NCBI GenBank assembly: GCA_035275545.1
Contig: DATEMP010000428.1
Location: 1-9,678, forward strand
DNA from: WS-11 sp035275545
GTDB lineage: Bacteria > Eisenbacteria > RBG-16-71-46
Direction: 5' to 3'
DNA length: 9,678 bases
Below, piece by piece: positions 5,071 through 9,678 of the stretch. The notes under the pieces were generated by a model. It worked only from the letters and a program-made list of their open reading frames with translations, made no database searches and was not told the DNA's origin. The position numbers and the translations under genes were made by a program. Numbering within the stretch: position 1 is the first letter of the stretch; the number at the start of each line of letters is the position of its first letter.

Positions 5071-7005
5071 ATGAGCCTGGAGCATCGGGACACCCTGCGC
5101 GATCTGCTGCGGCGGGTGGACGAAGTGCGGGGACTCGGCGCGTCGGCCGCGTCGGCGTCGGCGATCGAGCCGGAGGACACCGAGGCGCTGCTGCGCACGG
5201 TCTCCGAGCTGGTCGAGGAGCTCGAGAAGAGCCACCGGCGGCTGATCGAGACCAACGTGCAGCTGGTATCGCTGCGCGAGGTCGCGAGCAGCATGGTGAG
5301 CTCGCTCGACACCGGCGAGACCACCCGCACGGTCACCCGCTACCTGCACCGGGCGTTCGGCTTCGAGGACGCGTTCCTGCTGCTCATCGACCGGGAGCGC
5401 ATGACGCTCGCCGGAACCTGGACCTGGGGCCGTGACGGCCGCGAGCACAGCCACCGGCTCGAGCTGCCGCTCCAGGGGGCGCCGGGCGGCCTCACGCGCA
5501 GCCTGTGGCTCAACCGCACCGTCCACCTGCACGACCCGCAGCGCCACCCGATCGCCCAGCTCCCCGAGGGGCACACGCTCCAGGAGACCCTCTCGCGGCT
5601 GGGCTCGGTCGCGTGCGTGCCGCTTCAGCGCAGCCAGTCGCTGCCGGTCGCCGAGACCCACGAGCTGTGCGGCCGGCGCTGCGTGCTGGGCGACGCCTCG
5701 ATCCTGGCGCCGCCGCCGGGCGCCGAGGCGGACAGCTGGGCCCACACCCGCGAGCAGGGCCAGCGCCATTGCCTGGGCTGCGATCTCCTGCCGATCCTGG
5801 GCGTGATCGGCATGGCGCGCGCCGCCGACGCCCCGCCGCTCACCGCGGCGGACGTGGCGCTGCTCGAGTCGATCGCGCTCTCGGTCGCCCCGGTGGTCGA
5901 GAACGCCCGGCTCTACCAGGAGCTGCGCAAGAGCGAGCGCTTCCGCCTCCACGTGGTCGACAGCATGGCGAGCGCGCTGGTGGCGGTGAACATGGACGGC
6001 GAGATCCTGACCTTCAACCACGCCGCCGAGGAGCTGCTCGGCTTCGGCGAGGCGGACGTGCGCGGCCACGCGTTCGGCGCCCTGTTCGGCGAGGAGGGGG
6101 AGGCGCTGCTGCGCGGCACCCTCGAGCACGGGCAGGAGTGCGTGCGCGTCGAGACCCTGTTGCGCTCGCGCGAGGGCACGCCGGTGCCGGTGAGCTTCAC
6201 CACCTCGCTGCTGCGGAGCGACCGGCGCGCCGTGTACGGGGCGATCGCCACGTTCGTGGACCTCACCCCGCTCAAGCGCGCCGAGGAGCACGCCCGCAGC
6301 CAGGACCGCCTGGCGGCGCTGGGACGGTTCACTTCGAGCGTCGCCCACGAGATCCGCAACCCGCTGACCGGGATCGCGGCCGGGGTCCAGTACCTGGCAC
6401 GCGCGCTCTCGGACGGCCCGCAGCGCGAGAACCTCGACTTCATCCTGAGCGAGATCCGGCGGCTCGACCGGATCGTCCAGGACCTGTTCGACATCACCCA
6501 CGCGCGGGCGCTCCACCGGCGCGTGGCGCCCCTCGAGGAGTCGGTGCGGCGCGCGGTCCAGTCGCTCGAGCCGGACCTAGCCGCCCGCGGGATCACGGTC
6601 ACGGTCGAGGTGGCGCCCTTCACGCCCCCGGTGCCGCACGACGCCGACAACCTGCAGCAGGTGTTCATCAACCTGATCAAGAACGCCGCCGAAGCGTCCC
6701 CGGACGGGTCGGCGATCGAGGTGGCGATCGCGGTCAAGGCCCCGCCCCGCCGCGGCCGGGCCCGGGAGCCGGGGGCGGTGGTGGCCCGGGTGAGCGACCA
6801 CGGCAGCGGCATCACCGCCGAGGACCTCAAAACCATCTTCGAGCCCTTTTTCACCACCAAAGCGGGCGGAACCGGCCTGGGACTCTACGTGTGCCACGAA
6901 ATCGTCAAGCGCCACGCGGGTTCCCTGAGCGCCCAGAGCGACCCAGGACAGGGCACAACTTTCAGCCTGGAGCTGCCGATAGACGTGGGTGGAGGGAACT
7001 CATGA
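5071..7005 (+). CDS. GAF-PAS sensor histidine kinase with cysteine-containing GAF insertion
   Basis: Cytoplasmic sensor histidine kinase, 644 residues, no transmembrane segment seen. Order: N-terminal helical or coiled-coil stretch (about 35-70, TVSELVEELEKSHRRL), GAF domain (about 72-280), PAS domain (about 287-402, VVDSMASALVAVNMDGEIL), HisKA (about 405-475) with phosphoacceptor H426 in SSVAHEIRNPLTG, and HATPase_c (about 520-638). The ATPase has the N box NLIKNAAEAS (N538), G1 DHGSG (576-580), F box IFEPFFTT and G2 GTGLGL (600-605), all intact. The GAF domain is interrupted at about 186-240 by a segment with C200-x3-C204 and C234-x2-C237, a possible metal or Fe-S site. HisKA is of the NtrB/AtoS type, consistent with the NtrC-type partner whose ATG overlaps the TGA of this gene. 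No ribosome-binding site precedes ATG 5071, and no better start is evident. Confidence 0.9.
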   Translation: MSLEHRDTLRDLLRRVDEVRGLGASAASASAIEPEDTEALLRTVSELVEELEKSHRRLIETNVQLVSLREVASSMVSSLDTGETTRTVTRYLHRAFGFEDAFLLLIDRERMTLAGTWTWGRDGREHSHRLELPLQGAPGGLTRSLWLNRTVHLHDPQRHPIAQLPEGHTLQETLSRLGSVACVPLQRSQSLPVAETHELCGRRCVLGDASILAPPPGAEADSWAHTREQGQRHCLGCDLLPILGVIGMARAADAPPLTAADVALLESIALSVAPVVENARLYQELRKSERFRLHVVDSMASALVAVNMDGEILTFNHAAEELLGFGEADVRGHAFGALFGEEGEALLRGTLEHGQECVRVETLLRSREGTPVPVSFTTSLLRSDRRAVYGAIATFVDLTPLKRAEEHARSQDRLAALGRFTSSVAHEIRNPLTGIAAGVQYLARALSDGPQRENLDFILSEIRRLDRIVQDLFDITHARALHRRVAPLEESVRRAVQSLEPDLAARGITVTVEVAPFTPPVPHDADNLQQVFINLIKNAAEASPDGSAIEVAIAVKAPPRRGRAREPGAVVARVSDHGSGITAEDLKTIFEPFFTTKAGGTGLGLYVCHEIVKRHAGSLSAQSDPGQGTTFSLELPIDVGGGNS

Positions 7006-8429
7006 ACAAGGCGAACATCCTGGTGGTGGACGATCAGGAGTCGATCCGCCATTTCGTCAGCAAGACGCTCGAAGAGGACGGTTTCAACGTCCAGTCGACC
7101 GGCTCGGTCCGCGAGACCCGCCAGGTCCTCGAGCACGACATGCCGGATCTCATGCTGCTCGACCTCAAGCTGCCGGACGGCACCGGGCTCGAGCTGCTGC
7201 GCGAGATCAAGCGCCTCCAGCCCGAGGTGCCGATCATCCTCATGACCGCCTTCGGAGAGGTCGAGACCGCGGTCGAGGCGATGAGCGCGGGCGCGTTCTG
7301 GTTCGTCAAGAAGCCGTTCCAGAACGACGAGCTGCTGGCGCTGGTGGGCCGGGCACTGGAGTCCCAGCGCCTGTGGCTCGAGCTGCGCCGGCTGCGTCAC
7401 CAGGCGTTCGCCGACGAGGACTACCTCCACTCGGTCAGCCCCAGCATGCAGGAGGCCTACGCGATCGCCGAGCAGGTGTCGCGGGGCGACAACACCAGCG
7501 TGCTGATCGAGGGGGAGAGCGGCACCGGCAAGGAGTACTTCGCCAACCTCATCCACCGGATGAGCGCCCGCCACAACAACTCGTTCGTCGAGATCAACTG
7601 CGCGGCGATCCCGCGCGAGCTGCTGGAGAGCGAGCTGTTCGGGCACGAGAAGGGCGCCTTCACCGACGCCCGGACCCAGAAGATGGGCCTGATGGAGCTG
7701 GCCAACAACGGCACGCTGTTCCTCGACGAGATCGGGGAGATGAGCGCGATGCTCCAGGTGAAGCTGCTGAGGGTGCTCGAGCGACGCACCTTCAAGCGGG
7801 TGGGCGGCACCAAGGACATCACCGTCGACCTGCGCATTATCTCGGCGACCAACCAGGACCTGGAGCGCATGGTGCGGGAGGGGGGCTTCCGCGAGGACTT
7901 GTATTACCGGCTCAAAGTCGTGCCCCTCTGGGTGCCGCCGCTGCGCGACCGCAAGGACGACATCCTGCCGCTCGCGCGGCTGTTCATGGACCGCTTCGCG
8001 CGCCAGTTCAAGAAGCCCTTCAAGGACATCTCGCCGGCCGCCGAGCAGCTCCTGCTGTCGTACCCGTGGCAGGGCAACATCCGCGAGCTCAAGAACCTCT
8101 TCGAGCGCACCGTGCTGCTCGAGAACGGCGAAGTGCTGGAGCCCCAGCACCTGAAGCTCGCGCTGCGGTCGCGACCGACCGCCGACGCGACGCTCGGCCA
8201 GAAGGTCGACGGCTACATCAACGGCGGCCTGACCGACGGCAGCATCCCGTTCGAAGCGCTGGTCGAGGAGCTGGAGCGCGCCTTGATCATGCGGGCCTCG
8301 TATGCTACCAAGTGGAACCAGAGCCGCACGGCGGAGATGCTGAACCTCAAGCGCGACAAGCTCCGCTACCGCATGAAGCTGTACGAGATCCAGTCCGAAG
8401 AAGAGGGGGCCTCCACCCCTCAGGAGTAA
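7002..8429 (+). CDS. NtrC-family sigma-54-dependent response regulator
   Basis: Three-domain sigma-54 activator of 475 residues, cognate to the kinase upstream. The ATGA overlap and GGAGGG at 6991-6996 indicate coupled translation. Receiver domain 1-120: acidic pair D10/D11, phosphoacceptor D54 in LLDLKLPDGTG, T82 and K104 (FVKKPF). AAA+ domain about 142-375: Walker A GESGTGKE (171-178), sigma-54 contact loop GAFTDA (218-223) and Walker B TLFLDEIGEM (238-247). Arginine-rich REDLYYRL (297-304) and WQGNIREL (356-363) follow. The C-terminal Fis-type helix-turn-helix is at about 437-463 (KWNQSRTAEMLNLKRDKLRYRM). The contact loop reads GAFTDA instead of the usual GAFTGA. On phosphorylation it should oligomerise and remodel sigma-54 polymerase. 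Its targets are not shown by the sequence; the sigma-54 promoter at 835 is a candidate. Confidence 0.95.
   Translation: MNKANILVVDDQESIRHFVSKTLEEDGFNVQSTGSVRETRQVLEHDMPDLMLLDLKLPDGTGLELLREIKRLQPEVPIILMTAFGEVETAVEAMSAGAFWFVKKPFQNDELLALVGRALESQRLWLELRRLRHQAFADEDYLHSVSPSMQEAYAIAEQVSRGDNTSVLIEGESGTGKEYFANLIHRMSARHNNSFVEINCAAIPRELLESELFGHEKGAFTDARTQKMGLMELANNGTLFLDEIGEMSAMLQVKLLRVLERRTFKRVGGTKDITVDLRIISATNQDLERMVREGGFREDLYYRLKVVPLWVPPLRDRKDDILPLARLFMDRFARQFKKPFKDISPAAEQLLLSYPWQGNIRELKNLFERTVLLENGEVLEPQHLKLALRSRPTADATLGQKVDGYINGGLTDGSIPFEALVEELERALIMRASYATKWNQSRTAEMLNLKRDKLRYRMKLYEIQSEEEGASTPQE
8422..8426 (+). promoter_or_regulatory. Ribosome-binding site for the CTG start of lptE
   Basis: AGGAG in the last codons of the response regulator lies 6 bases before CTG 8433. 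There is no in-frame ATG, GTG or TTG between the regulator's TAA (8427-8429) and GTG 8550, so this site decides the start. Confidence 0.55.
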
Positions 8430-8432
8430 GCG

Positions 8433-8951
8433 CTGAACGGACGCATTGCTCGAAAGGCCGCAGCGCTCGTCGCCGCGGCCTTTGCGCTTTCCGGCTGCGC
8501 CTACACCACCAGCAGCGCGCTGCTCGCGTCCCATCTCAAGACCGTTGCGGTGCCGGTGTTCGAGAACGCCACCACCGAGTACACGCTCGAGCAGGAGGTG
8601 ACGGACGCCGTCATCGCCCGCTTCGTCGCCGACAACCATCTCAAGGTGGTCGACGAGCGCTCGGCGAACGCGGTCCTCAAGGGGCGCATCACCCTCTACC
8701 GGAACGCGGTGTTCGGCTTCAGCCAGGCCACCCAGGCGCAGGAGTACCGGGTGACGCTGGGCGCCGCCATCACCTTCAAGGACCAGGTCAAGAATCGCGA
8801 GCTGTGGAGCGAGCCGGACATGGTCAAGACCGCCAACTACTACGTCGTGGACACCCCCGGGGATTCCGCCCGCACGGAGCTCGATGGCCGCAAGAGAGCG
8901 ATCGCCAAGCTCGCCGAAGAAATCGTCGCCCGCTCGGTCGAAGGCTGGTAG
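8433..8951 (+). CDS. lptE: LptE-family LPS-assembly lipoprotein (CTG start)
   Basis: Predicted outer-membrane lipoprotein that pairs with the LptD barrel to insert lipopolysaccharide, 172 residues from CTG 8433. This start adds a complete lipoprotein signal peptide: basic n-region (R4, R7, K8), Ala-rich core and lipobox LSGC, with C22 as the lipidated residue. The mature part fits LptE: TVAVPVFENATTEYTLEQ, DAVIARFVADNHLKVVD, AVLKGRITLY, QEYRVTLGAAITFKD, and the closing AKLAEEIVARSVEGW. Starting at the first conventional codon (GTG 8550) would delete the signal peptide and first strand, so that start is unlikely. ATT at 8445 is a less likely alternative. The gene follows the response regulator by 3 bases and overlaps holA; lptE-holA adjacency is widely conserved (for example in E. 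coli). A 9-bp inverted repeat lies in the signal-peptide codons. Family call is firm; start codon is inferred. Confidence 0.85.
   Translation: MNGRIARKAAALVAAAFALSGCAYTTSSALLASHLKTVAVPVFENATTEYTLEQEVTDAVIARFVADNHLKVVDERSANAVLKGRITLYRNAVFGFSQATQAQEYRVTLGAAITFKDQVKNRELWSEPDMVKTANYYVVDTPGDSARTELDGRKRAIAKLAEEIVARSVEGW
8453..8483 (+). repeat. Perfect 9-bp inverted repeat inside lptE signal-peptide codons
   Basis: AAAGGCCGC (8453-8461) and GCGGCCTTT (8475-8483) are exact reverse complements around a 13-base loop, followed by GCGCTTT. An A-run before and a T-run after a GC stem resembles a short intrinsic terminator or attenuator, 24 bases after the regulator's stop codon. As mRNA it would fold 20 bases after the CTG start. 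Confidence 0.45.
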
Positions 8952-9678
8952 CCGGCCCGCGGCGCGCGCGCAAACGCTCGCGCCTCAGGCCCTGCTGACC
9001 CGCTTCGATCGCGGCGACTTCCCGGCCTCGGTCTACCTCGACGGCCCCGACGAGGGCCTCAAGGCGGCGCTGCTCGCCGAGCTCCGGCGCGCCTGGGCGC
9101 ACGAGGTACCCGAGGCCCCCATGGCGCGCGTGTTCAGCGCCTCGGAGGAGACGGTCGACGAGCTGCTCGCCGCCTTCCACGGCGGCTCGCTGTTCACGCC
9201 CCGCGAGCTGTTCATCGTGCTGGACGTCGAGGACCTGACGCGCAGCGAGAAGCGCATCCTGGCGCTCGCCGAGGGGATCGCACGTCCGGCGGGGGCAAGC
9301 TGCATGGTGCTGGTCGAGTCGGCGGGGGAGACGGTGCGCAAGTCGCTCGAGGCCCTGCGCGGTGCCTGCTCGGTGCGCTGCGGAGCCGACCCGCCGATCC
9401 GCATGCAGCTGCTCGCGTGGGGCACGCGGCGCATGGCCCAGGAGACGATCACGGTCGAGGCCGGCGCCATGGATGCGGTGCTCGACGCCTGCGAGGGCGA
9501 CGCGGTCGCGTTCTTCGACGAGCTGGAGAAGCTGGTGGCGTGGGCGGGCCCCGGGGGCCGGCTCGGCGCCGCGGACGTGGCGAACATCCTGCGCCCGGTG
9601 GTGGGTGCCGACCTCCCGGGCTATCTCGGAGCGGTGGCGGCCGGCGACGCGCCGCTGGCCGCGCGACGCCTGGGCCTG
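8884..9678 (+). CDS. holA: DNA polymerase III delta subunit (3' partial)
   Basis: Clamp-loader delta subunit, which opens the sliding clamp during replication. 265 codons are present and the frame is open to the window end; typical family members are about 330-350 residues, so roughly the last fifth is missing. Recognisable features are the N-terminal VYLDGPDEGLKAALLAELRR, then GGSLFTPRELFIVLDVEDL, the SCMVLVE strand, W420-region helix RMQLLAWGTRRMAQ, and ACEGDAVAFFDELEKLVAW followed by a DVANILRPV segment leading to domain III. No Walker A lysine is seen, as expected for delta. The only conventional start that keeps the first beta strand is ATG 8884, with GGAG 4 bases upstream. It adds about 35 residues rich in Ser, Pro, Ala, Lys and Arg and overlaps lptE by 68 bases. 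CTG 8992 is an alternative without the overlap. Location after lptE supports the call. Confidence 0.85.
   Translation, partial: MAARERSPSSPKKSSPARSKAGSRPAARAQTLAPQALLTRFDRGDFPASVYLDGPDEGLKAALLAELRRAWAHEVPEAPMARVFSASEETVDELLAAFHGGSLFTPRELFIVLDVEDLTRSEKRILALAEGIARPAGASCMVLVESAGETVRKSLEALRGACSVRCGADPPIRMQLLAWGTRRMAQETITVEAGAMDAVLDACEGDAVAFFDELEKLVAWAGPGGRLGAADVANILRPVVGADLPGYLGAVAAGDAPLAARRLGL

Noticed and set aside
6395..6409. Perfect TGGCACG inside the kinase gene
   Set aside because: The position for TTGC reads CTCT, so there is no -12 element, and it lies within HisKA coding sequence.
4966..6516. Long minus-strand frame opposite the histidine kinase
   Set aside because: The opposite strand encodes clear GAF, PAS and HisKA motifs; the minus-strand protein is a low-complexity mirror of it.
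6885..8639. Long minus-strand frame opposite the NtrC-type regulator
   Set aside because: The plus strand carries all receiver, AAA+ and helix-turn-helix motifs; the minus-strand translation shows no recognisable domain.
6989..8998. 669-codon plus-strand frame overlapping the regulator and lptE
   Set aside because: It is the +1-shifted reading of the regulator gene, rich in Arg, Pro and Ala, with no motif and no independent start signal.

Overview
The window is GC-rich throughout and strongly biased to G or C at third codon positions. It holds eight plus-strand genes packed with little spacing. An lptE homologue (outer-membrane LPS assembly), a sigma-54 activator and a diguanylate cyclase point to a diderm, Gram-negative-type bacterium. 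I cannot fix the phylum from sequence alone; a high-GC lineage such as Eisenbacteria, Acidobacteriota or Myxococcota would fit. I see no tRNA, rRNA, CRISPR array or mobile element, and no stretch over 300 bases without a gene.

Layout. (1) 2-820: the 3' part of a UbiE/MenG-like SAM methyltransferase whose reading frame runs on into a two-helix membrane tail. (2) 835-1905: a near-consensus sigma-54 (-24/-12) promoter followed by a GAF-GGDEF diguanylate cyclase with an intact GGDEF motif and RxxD inhibitory site. (3) 1916-4961: a sigma-70-type promoter, a strong hairpin at its predicted start point, then a three-gene cassette of Gfo/Idh/MocA dehydrogenase, hexapeptide-repeat acyltransferase and DegT-family aminotransferase. 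Together these are the activities needed to make a nucleotide-linked 3-acylamino (2,3-diamino-type) sugar. (4) 5071-8429: a GAF-PAS histidine kinase overlapping (ATGA) an NtrC-type sigma-54 activator. The kinase GAF domain carries an insertion with four clustered cysteines. (5) 8433-8951: lptE, apparently started from a rare CTG codon three bases after the regulator's stop. (6) 8884-end: holA (DNA polymerase III delta), overlapping lptE by 68 bases and cut by the window end.

How they may work together. The envelope theme recurs: a sugar-nucleotide cassette, an LPS-assembly lipoprotein and a c-di-GMP enzyme. The two-component pair would act through sigma-54, and the only good sigma-54 promoter I found here lies in front of the diguanylate cyclase. 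That makes a kinase - NtrC-type regulator - c-di-GMP circuit a reasonable but untested inference. The most rewarding points to check are this promoter, the cysteine insertion, the CTG start of lptE with a hairpin in its signal-peptide codons, and the methyltransferase-membrane fusion.
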